A DNA stretch of 64,000 nt, taken from positions 186,001 to 250,000 of the forward strand of contig JADJPN010000002.1 in NCBI GenBank assembly GCA_016713235.1, in the 5' to 3' direction. Positions 17,697-25,531 of this stretch are shown here, in pieces. The stretch comes from Hyphomicrobiales bacterium (GTDB lineage Bacteria > Pseudomonadota > Alphaproteobacteria > Rhizobiales > Xanthobacteraceae). The position numbers and the translations under genes are program-made. The first letter of the stretch is position 1; each line of letters starts with the position of its first letter. The notes under the pieces are model-generated. The model made no database searches, had not been told where the DNA came from, and was given only the letters and a program-made list of their open reading frames with translations.

Positions 17697-17775
17697 TATC
17701 CCTTAGGTGATCGACCTGAATTTATCGCGAGGCGGCGGCCTGGTATCGGTTCTCTGTAATCAAGGAGAGCCAGCC

Positions 17776-18474
17776 ATGCTCGCGTATGCCCAGCAAGTCT
17801 CCAATTCGGCCTATGTCGGACGTCGCGTGAAGCCCTCTGAAAAGGGCGATGCCAGCGCCGAGCGCGGCTTCGAAGCCTCGCTCAAACTCATGGGAATGAA
17901 GCTTCCCTATGCGCGCAACGCGGAAGTCTACGGACAGGACGAGCCGGCGGAGTATGTGTACAAAGTGCTCAAGGGCTCTGTCCGCACACATAAGCTACTC
18001 GATGACGGCCGCCGCCAGATCGGCGCGTTTTATCTTCCGAACGACATTTTTGGACTTGAGTCGGGCGCCAGCCATCGCTTTGCCGCGGAGGCGATCGCCG
18101 ACACGGAAGTGCTGGCGATAAAGCACTCGACGCTCGCCTCGCTCGCACAAACCGATGCTGCTGTCGCGCGTGAGCTTTGGCAGATTGCGGCGCGCGAACT
18201 GGATCATGTGCACGATCAGATGGTTCTGCTCGGCCGGTCCAGCGCGCAGGAGCGCGTAGCTTCATTCCTGATCGAGATGGCGAATCGTTCCGCCAATCGA
18301 ACCGAATTCGATCTGCCAATGTCGCGGCAGGATATAGCGGACTATCTGGGGCTCACGATCGAGACCGTGTCGCGCGCGTTGTCCTGCATGGAGCGTAAAG
18401 CTTTCATTGAACTGCCGAGCGCGCGGAAGGTGCGGATCAAAAATCGCGCGGCGTTTCGTGGCATGCGCTTATAG
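17776..18474 (+). CDS. fixK: FixK-type Crp/Fnr regulator
   Basis: 232-residue transcription activator of low-oxygen genes. Beta-roll sensor domain at about residues 45-150, dimer helix, then winged helix with MSRQDIADYLGLTIETVSRALS, whose E-SR residues read the TTGA half-site. The FNR N-terminal Cys cluster is missing, which places it in the FixK/FixK2 class controlled by FixLJ rather than by direct O2 sensing. ATG 17776 has CAAGGAGAG upstream; the longer in-frame start at 17707 lacks a ribosome site. Divergent from fixLJ. The six TTGAY-N4-RTCAA boxes in the window are its probable targets. Confidence 0.9.
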   Translation: MLAYAQQVSNSAYVGRRVKPSEKGDASAERGFEASLKLMGMKLPYARNAEVYGQDEPAEYVYKVLKGSVRTHKLLDDGRRQIGAFYLPNDIFGLESGASHRFAAEAIADTEVLAIKHSTLASLAQTDAAVARELWQIAARELDHVHDQMVLLGRSSAQERVASFLIEMANRSANRTEFDLPMSRQDIADYLGLTIETVSRALSCMERKAFIELPSARKVRIKNRAAFRGMRL

Positions 18475-18484
18475 GGGGCGAGCG

Positions 18485-18862
18485 ATGTCACCGCTGCCGC
18501 GCGCATTTCACCGGATCCGGCTCGAACTTGCGCGCGAGCGGGGGTATCCGCAAGGCGACGCGAACACCGGCTATCTGATCACGGCGCCGCTCGATGCCGG
18601 CAGGCATCTCGATGCGGGGCTCTGGAAGACTTATCGCGACAACTGTCGCGTCGTCCGCTTTCGTGAGAATGACAAAGATATCGGGCATCTCGTTCGGGAG
18701 CCGGGCGGGAACTGGTCGTTTCGCTACGATATTGCCGGCGATAACGCCGACGAGTCCGGGTTCAATCTACAGCAAGAAAAATTCGTGACCGGCGAGTACG
18801 TCTCCGTGCGCGAAGGCGATCTGCTTCATACGTATCGCGTGACCTCGGTCGAGCATTTGTAA
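18485..18862 (+). CDS. conserved small protein downstream of fixK, unknown function
   Basis: 125-residue soluble protein, 10 bp after fixK with AGGGGG upstream of ATG 18485, hence probably co-transcribed. The C-terminal half (TGEYVSVREGDLLHTYRVTSVEHL) looks like a small beta-barrel, and RFRENDKDIGHLVREPGGNW contributes more strands. It has no Cys motif, signal peptide or membrane span. I do not recognise a named domain. Its linkage to fixK suggests a role in the microaerobic response, but that is only guilt by association. Confidence 0.75.
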   Translation: MSPLPRAFHRIRLELARERGYPQGDANTGYLITAPLDAGRHLDAGLWKTYRDNCRVVRFRENDKDIGHLVREPGGNWSFRYDIAGDNADESGFNLQQEKFVTGEYVSVREGDLLHTYRVTSVEHL

Positions 18863-18872
18863 CGTGTCTCTT

Positions 18873-18886
18873 TTGACCGGCGTCAA
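18873..18886. promoter_or_regulatory. FNR/FixK box (TTGAC variant) upstream of the CBS-BON gene
   Basis: TTGACCGGCGTCAA is a perfect inverted repeat TTGAC-N4-GTCAA. The TTGA/TCAA core is intact; the fifth base differs from the other boxes in the window. It ends 51 bp before the CBS-BON start and could drive the CBS-BON/hemN/DUF6455 unit. Confidence 0.68.
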
Positions 18887-18937
18887 GGTGCGCGCGGCAT
18901 GCCGGCGGAATGATCGGCGTTATCGAAGGAGGGTGTT

Positions 18938-19624
18938 ATGCAAGCCAAGCATGTGATGGTTTCTCCCGTTATTACCGGAACGGCGGACATGACCGTTCGC
19001 GAAATCGCAGAGATGCTCGTCGCGAACCGCATCAGTGCGCTGCCGATCGTCGGTAAGAATGGAAGTGTCGTAGGCCTAGTTAGCGAAGGCGACCTGATCC
19101 GTCGTGCGGAAATAGGCACGCAAAAGCAGCGCTCGTGGTGGCTTTCGCTGTTCACGAGCAGCGTGCAGCTTGCCGAGGAATATGCACACACACACGCCCG
19201 AAAAGTGAAAGACCTCATGACGCATGAGGTGATTTCCGTCGCGCCGGATACCGCGCTATCCGAAATCGCAAGACTGCTCGAGTTCCATCGCATCAAACGC
19301 GTGCCTGTGCTCGATAAGGAAAAGCTGGTCGGCATCGTGACGCGTGGCGATCTGGTTCGGGTCATTGCGACAGCGTCGCAGCGCGAGCAGTCGCCGGTCG
19401 CGGACGAGGAAATTCGCGCCAGTATCTTGCGGCGTCTCGACGCCGAGTCCTGGACCAATGTCATGTTGATCGACGTTACCGTGAATGATGGCACCGTAAA
19501 TCTCTGGGGTTTGATCCGTTCGGAGGCCGAGCGCCGGGCGGTTCTTGTCGCTGTCGAGAACATCGCAGGCGTCAAGGCGATCAACGATCAGCTCGCGCTT
19601 GAGCCGCTCCCAGCCTGGGTGTGA
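18938..19624 (+). CDS. CBS domain-pair protein with C-terminal BON domain
   Basis: 228 residues: two CBS domains (about 7-62 and 90-146; VANRISALPIVGKNGSVVGLVSEGDLIRRA and HRIKRVPVLDKEKLVGIVTRGDLVRV) separated by a segment with basic and aromatic residues, then a BON domain (about 155-222) with VNDGTVNLWGLIRSEAER and VKAINDQL. CBS pairs sense adenylate ligands; BON domains bind membranes or lipids. Such proteins are common near FNR/Fix-controlled genes in this group; the target here is unknown. Preceded by an FNR-type palindrome and by AAGGAGGG; hemN follows after 16 bp. Confidence 0.88.
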   Translation: MQAKHVMVSPVITGTADMTVREIAEMLVANRISALPIVGKNGSVVGLVSEGDLIRRAEIGTQKQRSWWLSLFTSSVQLAEEYAHTHARKVKDLMTHEVISVAPDTALSEIARLLEFHRIKRVPVLDKEKLVGIVTRGDLVRVIATASQREQSPVADEEIRASILRRLDAESWTNVMLIDVTVNDGTVNLWGLIRSEAERRAVLVAVENIAGVKAINDQLALEPLPAWV

Positions 19625-19640
19625 GAGAAAGGAGGCGCTC

Positions 19641-21032
19641 GTGGGCGCTACAGCCGAACCGGTAACGAAGGCGTTAGCAGTTCATTCTGCGCCCGATCTC
19701 TCCGCGAATGCGAACGCGCGCCCCGTGCCACGATACACTTCGTATCCTACGGCACCGAACTTTAGCTTGGCGGTCAACGCCGACGTTCATGCCGGATGGC
19801 TTAATGCGTTGCCTGCGCACGCCGCGGTCTCGCTCTATGTTCATGTGCCGTTCTGCGTCGAGCTTTGTCACTATTGCGGCTGCAATACACACGCGACGAG
19901 AAGACAAGAACCGGTCGAGCGGTATGTCGAGAATCTCTTAACGGAGATCGCGCTGGTTGCACGCCACTCCGGCGCGCGTAAGGTCAACCGTATTCATTGG
20001 GGTGGCGGTACACCCTCGATCATCGGCGCCGACGGCTTCCGCCGCATTCATCGCGCCATGGCAAAGCATTTCGACATCGATGGCATGGTGGAACATGCGA
20101 TCGAGATCGACCCGCGCCGGATTGATGCGGCGATTCTGGACTCATTAGCAGCGATCGGCGTAGATCGCGCCAATCTCGGAGTACAGGTGTTCTCGGCCGC
20201 GGTGCAGCGCGCGATCGGCCGCGTGCAGCCGTTCGAAGTCGTTGAAGCGGCCACCTCCCTCGTGCGCAAGACAGGGATCCGCAATATCGGCATCGATCTG
20301 ATGTATGGCTTGCCGCATCAGACCGTTGAGGATGTGCGTTTCAGCGCGACGTTGGGCGCACGGCTGCACCCACAGCGGGTTGCAATCTTCGGTTACGCGC
20401 ATGTGCCGTGGTTCAAGAAGCAACAGAAGCTGATCGATGCCAGTGCGCTGCCGGACGCTGGGCAACGCTACCGTCAGGCGATCGCTGCGCACGAGTCTTG
20501 GTGCGAACTCGGCTATGAAGCCGTTGGTATCGATCATTTTGTGCTCCCTGGTGATGGCCTCGCGGTCGCTGCGAAGAAGGGCAGGTTGCATCGAAATTTC
20601 CAGGGTTACACCGATGACGAATCTCCGGTGTTAATCGGTCTGGGCGCTTCGGCGATCAGCCGCTTTCCGCAAGGTTATGCGCAAAATCATTCAGCAACGG
20701 CTACCTATTCAGCGGAGGTCCGTTACGGAAAGCTCGCAACGGCCAAGGGTGCCGCCCTGACGGCCGAAGATTCCCTTCGTGCCGAGATTATCGAGCGGCT
20801 GATGTGTAATTTCCGGGTCGATATAGACAGACTGGTCGAGAAGCACCGGCTGCCGACAATTTTCTCCCGCGAACTTGCGCGGATCGATCTTCTCGCCGTG
20901 CAAGGGCTCGCGCGCAGATCGGGCCGCCGCGTCGAAATTACCAATACCGGAAAGCCATTCGCCCGTGTCGTCGCAAGCGTGTTCGATCACTATCTCGAAG
21001 GAAGCGGGACGCGCCACTCCATGGCGATATGA
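19641..21032 (+). CDS. hemN: oxygen-independent coproporphyrinogen III oxidase HemN
   Basis: Radical-SAM enzyme that converts coproporphyrinogen III to protoporphyrinogen IX without O2, supplying haem under anoxia. The 463-residue protein has the YTSYPTAPNF N-terminal motif, the 4Fe-4S/SAM signature CVELCHYCGC near residue 70, GGGTPS SAM-binding segment, and GIDHFVLPGD later, all HemN hallmarks. The GTG at 19641 was chosen because AAAGGAGG lies 6 bp upstream; earlier in-frame codons overlap the CBS-BON gene. Likely in an operon with it and therefore under the FNR-type box at 18873-18886. Confidence 0.93.
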   Translation: MGATAEPVTKALAVHSAPDLSANANARPVPRYTSYPTAPNFSLAVNADVHAGWLNALPAHAAVSLYVHVPFCVELCHYCGCNTHATRRQEPVERYVENLLTEIALVARHSGARKVNRIHWGGGTPSIIGADGFRRIHRAMAKHFDIDGMVEHAIEIDPRRIDAAILDSLAAIGVDRANLGVQVFSAAVQRAIGRVQPFEVVEAATSLVRKTGIRNIGIDLMYGLPHQTVEDVRFSATLGARLHPQRVAIFGYAHVPWFKKQQKLIDASALPDAGQRYRQAIAAHESWCELGYEAVGIDHFVLPGDGLAVAAKKGRLHRNFQGYTDDESPVLIGLGASAISRFPQGYAQNHSATATYSAEVRYGKLATAKGAALTAEDSLRAEIIERLMCNFRVDIDRLVEKHRLPTIFSRELARIDLLAVQGLARRSGRRVEITNTGKPFARVVASVFDHYLEGSGTRHSMAI

Positions 21033-21090
21033 ACCGTATCGGGAATACGCGCGAACGCGTGTTCCGTACATGAAGAAGGAGAATGAACCC

Positions 21091-21456
21091 ATGATTCAAA
21101 GCATCTGGAAATTCTTCCGTCGCATTGGCGATCGGATTCAGCCTTCTGATCTCGACAGGCTTGATGCCGGGCAGGTTCATGAAATCGCGCGTGACATCGG
21201 CGTTGCCACAGACGACCTCTACCGCCTCGACCGGCTGCATGCCGATGCCGCGATGATGCCGAAGCGTTTGTCGCAAGAGGGGATCAATCCAGCCGTGATT
21301 CAGGCCGAGTGGCCTGCTGTCTGGAAAGACCTTCAGCGGGTCTGCGGCAATTGCCGAAAGAAAGAAGTTTGCCGGAATGAACTGGAACTGGCGCCCGATG
21401 CGCAAGACTGGCGTCGCTATTGTCCGAATGAGCATACCATCAGGACTCTTGGGTAG
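21091..21456 (+). CDS. DUF6455 family small cysteine-containing protein
   Basis: 121-residue protein of the DUF6455 type. N-terminal half helical (FFRRIGDRIQPSDLDRL, VHEIARDIGVATDDLYRLDRL); C-terminal part has the family's four-Cys pattern C-GNC-RKKEVC and a later Cys in RYCPNEHT, arranged like a small metal or Fe-S binding motif. The ATG at 21091 has AAGGAG 10 bp upstream; an alternative start at 21070 adds seven residues. It follows hemN by 58 bp. Function is unknown; proximity to hemN hints at haem or redox metabolism. Confidence 0.78.
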   Translation: MIQSIWKFFRRIGDRIQPSDLDRLDAGQVHEIARDIGVATDDLYRLDRLHADAAMMPKRLSQEGINPAVIQAEWPAVWKDLQRVCGNCRKKEVCRNELELAPDAQDWRRYCPNEHTIRTLG

Positions 21457-21470
21457 AGGTACTCCCACAA

Positions 21471-21487
21471 ACTTGCATGCTGCAAGT
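21471..21487. terminator. short hairpin after the hemN-DUF6455 unit
   Basis: ACTTGCA-TGC-TGCAAGT, a 7-bp stem with a 3-base loop, 15 bp after the DUF6455 stop. No T-tract follows, so termination activity is uncertain. The remaining sequence to 21699 shows no gene. Confidence 0.3.
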
Positions 21488-21699
21488 CGAACCGTCGCCT
21501 GCGTTTCGCCAAGGGTTTTCGCGTAAGAACGTCAATAATCGTGATCGAACGCGCCAAATCCATCTGTATTTTCGGCGTCGCTCAATTTTTGCGCTCATGT
21601 CGGTCTGGCGGCCGGCAACCGAACAGAAGCGCCGTCAATGATCTGTCAGCGTGCAGCATCATCACTGCGATGTAAGCAGCAGGGCTGCTGCGGGTTACT

Positions 21700-22461
21700 T
21701 CAAGCGGTGAAACGAAAGAGATTTGCCAGGAACATAATACAGGAAGTCACGACGAGCGCACTCACGGCGACCCTTTGGTAGTATTTTTCAGGCGCGGCTT
21801 TAAATATCTGAACACCAATTATGCCGCCAACAAAGAAGATGGGCGCGAGCAACAGGCCGCCTGTTAACGCTCGGCGTTCAAGCAAGCCAAAATAGTACAT
21901 CGAAGCAACGGCGGCGATCAGCGCTATCCCGGAAGCCGTAATGACGTTCGCGCGCTTCACTTCAGCCGTTTCGGATCCCGAAAGAATATACAGCATTAAT
22001 GCTGGGCCACCCGCGCTGCCGAAGCCGGTCAAAAACCCTGAAAGTGAGCCGGCAAAAATTCGCCCTGACAATCCGCGTGGAAATCTAATAGCGCTGCCGT
22101 TGATCATCCAGAGAGACATGCAGAGAATAGCGAAGCTGATGAGAAGGTTACTCAGCGAGGGGTTCATGAAGGTTAGGGCTATATGGCCGATAGGAATCGC
22201 CACGCTGGCCGCACACGACAGTGGAATTAGAACTCGAGTTTTCGCATGTTGCAGGGCCGGGAAGAACAACAACATTGTTGCGAGACATTCGAGAAGTGTT
22301 GCAATCGTAACCGCGACCGTCGGCCCCAGGACCATCCCAAGCGCGGGTACAATTTAGCGAAGATCCGAAACCGGCGATCCTCGCAGCACGCCTGCGAGAA
22401 ACGCGAGAAGGCCTATGGCAACCCAAACGGTGGGCGAGTCTACTAGATCTATAGTGCCCAT
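21700..22461 (-). CDS. sulfite exporter TauE/SafE family permease (two compensating frameshifts)
   Basis: Membrane permease of the TauE/SafE family, associated with export of sulfite or organosulfur anions. Full length about 253 residues, eight hydrophobic helices. The C-terminal 211 residues are in one frame from 22335; the N-terminal part begins MGTIDLVDSPTVW at 22461 and runs AFLAGVLRG before a missing T (near 22378) and an extra A (near 22354) displace the central AGFGSSLIVPALG stretch. Correcting both gives the canonical family start. GFGSAGGPALMLYIL is the second repeat's signature. Substrate not deducible; neighbouring ThDP enzyme and YeiH make sulfite plausible. Confidence 0.78.
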
Positions 22462-22643
22462 CGTTTGGCTGCACACAACTTAGCTACTTGCTGTAACCGG
22501 AGGCCCGAGCGAGCGCCGCAGCAGGTTTTCCAGGAGTTCAGCACTTTTCCAGAAACGCAGATTTCAGCGTGCAGCTTTGTTCGAAACTAGCTGCAAGCGT
22601 CATAGGTGTAGATTGAAGATGTGCTCCATTCGTGCGGCGCACG

Positions 22644-23246
22644 TTACCCACGAGGGGACGCCATTAACCAACCGGCTTTCAAGCACGCGGCCGCAAGAAG
22701 CGTTTTGAATGCCGTAGCAAGATAGAATGGGGCGACGCCGGCCATCCACGCCTTTTCGTAGCCGATCAGCGCACCGAGCCAGGCGGTGCCGAACACAAAG
22801 ATGGTGACGTGCGCAAGAAACATTGCGACCGTGAGCCGAACGAAGGATTTGTCCCAGCCGCGTTCAGCGAGCCAGCCCGCCACGATCGCACCCGCAACGA
22901 AGCCCAAAAGGTAGCCGCCCGTCGGTCCGGCCATATAGGCGAGGCCAATACCTTTTTCGGGCGTTCCCGCGAAAACAGGGAAGCCCGCGGCGCCTTGTGC
23001 AAGATAGAAAAGCACAGTGGCCGCGCCTAGCCGCCAACCAAATGCAGCGCCGATTAAAATCACGGCAAATGTCTGCATGGTCATCGGCACGGGATAAAAA
23101 GGCACACTGATCTTGGCGGAGATCGTCAGCAGCAAGCTGCCACCGACAACGAGCAAAGCCTTGCGGATAATTCCCTGCACGGCATTCGTGGAAACGGACG
23201 GCCACAAAGCGGCAACCAGTGGCTTGCGTTGATCGACAGTGGACAT
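22644..23246 (-). CDS. bioY: biotin transporter BioY (ECF S-component)
   Basis: Substrate-capture membrane protein for biotin, 200 residues, six helices. Diagnostic stretches are SAKISVPFYPVPMTMQT near residue 45, FYLAQGAAGFPVFAG, and MAGPTGGYLLGFVAGA, all BioY hallmarks. No bioM/bioN ATPase or permease genes are adjacent, so it acts alone or uses modules encoded elsewhere. Its position beside two biotin-dependent carboxylase systems makes biological sense: biotin uptake for the carriers. A TGTG-AGCG-CACA inverted repeat lies at 23271-23282 upstream and could be an operator. Confidence 0.93.
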   Translation of the reverse strand: MSTVDQRKPLVAALWPSVSTNAVQGIIRKALLVVGGSLLLTISAKISVPFYPVPMTMQTFAVILIGAAFGWRLGAATVLFYLAQGAAGFPVFAGTPEKGIGLAYMAGPTGGYLLGFVAGAIVAGWLAERGWDKSFVRLTVAMFLAHVTIFVFGTAWLGALIGYEKAWMAGVAPFYLATAFKTLLAAACLKAGWLMASPRG

Positions 23247-23607
23247 CTCATTTCCTCGTTGGTGATTTCATGTGAGCGCACACTAACTATGTGAGCGATG
23301 CGATGCCAGCGGGATTTGCAGCGCAAAGCATTCCGCAATCACATAGCTGCAAGAAAATGTGCAATCGCTTGCGGAAAGTTTGCATGGAGTCAGTGGCGTC
23401 ACCGCACTGCACACCAAGAAAAAGATATAATTGAATTTTACGCGCACAATGCGGAAATAGATAACAATACGACAAATATATCAATTATAACAACTAGTTA
23501 TCAGTCGTTTGGATTGTGGACATTTTTTCAGTACGGCCTGAAGAAAAGATTTGGAAAGATATAGATGTTTAAATATCATCGCGTCAGACGAAGAAGAAAG
23601 AAAAACA
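23247..23607. other. 361-bp AT-rich intergenic region between bioY and the PrpD gene
   Basis: No credible gene. The right half (about 23420-23600) is markedly AT-rich compared with its surroundings and contains AACTAGTT and several TATA-like stretches, consistent with a promoter region for the plus-strand catabolic genes. The left end holds TGTGAGCGCACA (23271-23282), a TGTG-N4-CACA inverted repeat near the bioY start. No FNR-type box or TTGTCGACAA motif was found here. Confidence 0.5.
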
Positions 23608-24983
23608 ATGACGCCAATTCCGCCGATAACGCGAGAGATCGCGCAGCGTGTCGCGAATACTCGTCTGGATGACATTCCGGAGAGCGTCGTTGCGTACAGC
23701 AAGACGCTCACGATGAGTGCGCTCGGCGCAATGCTTGCGGGCCCGCAGAGCGCAGGCTCTGACATTGTCACGCGATATGTAAAGCGCGCCGGCGGAACCG
23801 CGGAAGCAAGCGTCTTTGGAGCAAACTACAAGACTTCCGTCGAGTGGGCGGCGCTTGCCAATGCGACCTACGCCCATGCAACGGAGTATGAAGACGACAG
23901 TTTTCCCGAAGCCGTTTCCAGCTACACGTTGTTTCCCCCAATTTTGCGCTCGGTCAGCATCTGCATTCGAACGGCCGTACCGCGCTCGAAGCGTTTGTCG
24001 TCGCTTACGAGACACAAGCGCGGATCGGCATCGCATGCCGCGAGGCCAGGCGGCTCGGATACATGGTGCTTGCGTTGGCGGGAGCTTTGGGATGTGCGGC
24101 CGCTGCCGCGAGACTTCTCGGTCTCGACGAAAAACGCACGGCTCACGCGCTCAGCATTGCCGCGTCGCAGGGCAGCGGCGTCGGTTATCAGACGGGCTCT
24201 ATGGCGCATATCGCCGAGATGGGTTTTGCTGCGCGTAACGGCATCACCGCGGCGTTGCTTGCGGCGGACGGCTTCACCGGTCAGCTCGATGTGCTCGAAG
24301 CACCGCGTGGCCTTTTAAATCTGATCACGGCGGGCAAGGTCGATAATGCTGCCGGCATTCTCAACGACTGGGGACGGCCCTATCGTCTGCTGGAAGTCGG
24401 CATCAAGCAGTACCCGTGCTGCTACCACTTGCAGCGGATGATCGAGTCCACCCTGGAGCAGAAAGAGGCGGGCCGGATCTCTGCCGGCTCGATTGCCGAG
24501 ATCGTAATCGAGGTGAACGCGTTCTTTCCGACTGTTGTGCAGTATCTGGAACCGCGAAACGAGATCGAAGCCCAATTCAGCCTTCCGCATGCGGTGGCGG
24601 CGGCGCTACTTGAAACTCGCATTCTGCCGTCGAGCTTTTCAATGGCAAAAATCGAAAGCCGCGAGTTCCGCGATCTACGCTCGAAAGTGCGGATGGTTGT
24701 GCGCGAGGATTGGGGCTGGACGCCGACTGGCTGGACGCCGCGGATCACCTATCGCTCGGTTGCGGGCAAGGAGTTGTCGATCGAGCCGCAACTCTCGAAG
24801 GGGCAACCGCCGAATCTTTTCAGTTTCGACCAGTGCATCGAAAAGTATCGCGGTTGCGTCGAGGGATTGCTGCCGGAAGACCGAATCGTGGAATCGGTAG
24901 AAATGATGCGATCACTGGAGTCTTGTGAAGATCTCGCCGATCTCGTGAATGTCGTCGATGCGCCTGCAACATCCAAGAATTAG
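23608..24983 (+). CDS. MmgE/PrpD family protein (frameshifted)
   Basis: Member of the 2-methylcitrate dehydratase/aconitate-like MmgE/PrpD family, about 458 residues when repaired. N-terminal frame from MTPIPPITREIA to HATEYEDDSFPEAVSS (the HDD/EYEDD region near the active site), then a shift near 23935 in a CCCCC run, and the rest (FALGQHLHSNGRTALEAF, GSGVGYQTGSMAHIAEMGFAARNG, KQYPCCYHLQRMIES) in another frame to 24983. The family includes dehydratases and isomerases of many small acids, so the substrate is open. Start 23608 has AAGAAAGAAA upstream. First gene of a plus-strand series with carboxylase and TRAP genes. Confidence 0.83.
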
Positions 24984-25009
24984 AAATTCGTAAGGCCAGC
25001 TACAGTATC

Positions 25010-25522
25010 ATGTCCAATCCTCCTGCCTTCACAAACGACGACGTCGAGGAAATTCTCCGCATCGTCGATCAGCTCGCCGATGTCGACGTAAAGTTCGAGA
25101 CTGCGGACTTCAAGCTCCATGTACGCAAAGGGCTTGGCGCAGCACCGGCGAGTGTAGATTCGACCGCTTTCGTACAGCAGAAGTCGGTGGTGCTCGAGCC
25201 CGCGCCCGCGGCTCTGTCCGCTCCCGTTCAGGAAACGAAGACTGCCATTCCTGTGTCAGCGCCGCCGAAGGCCGAAGCGGGAACGATTGCGATCCGTGCG
25301 CCCATGCTTGGACGATTTTACCGCGCGCCTTCGCCGACGGAGCCCGCTTATGTCGAAATTGGCACGCGCGTCGGTCCTGAAGATCCGGTTTGCATGATCG
25401 AGGTGATGAAGCTTTTCAAGACGGTGAATGCCGGCGTTTCAGGAACGATCGTGTCGATCGCGGTCAATGACGGCGACATGATTGAAGACGATCAGCCGTT
25501 GTTCTTCGTGAAGGCTGATTAG
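25010..25522 (+). CDS. biotin carboxyl carrier protein, AccB-like
   Basis: 170-residue carrier of the AccB type. N-terminal region FTNDDVEEILRIVDQL resembles the AccB oligomerisation helix; a Pro/Ala-rich linker (about residues 45-90) leads to the C-terminal biotinyl domain (about 92-168) with the acceptor lysine in IEVMKLF and the AccB thumb-like SPTEPAYVEIG. It lies 9 bp before a pyruvate-carboxylase-type carboxyltransferase and not beside accC, which is unusual: housekeeping accB is normally paired with accC. So it is probably a paralogue serving a catabolic carboxylase. Confidence 0.87.
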   Translation: MSNPPAFTNDDVEEILRIVDQLADVDVKFETADFKLHVRKGLGAAPASVDSTAFVQQKSVVLEPAPAALSAPVQETKTAIPVSAPPKAEAGTIAIRAPMLGRFYRAPSPTEPAYVEIGTRVGPEDPVCMIEVMKLFKTVNAGVSGTIVSIAVNDGDMIEDDQPLFFVKAD

Positions 25523-25531
25523 GATCGTCGC

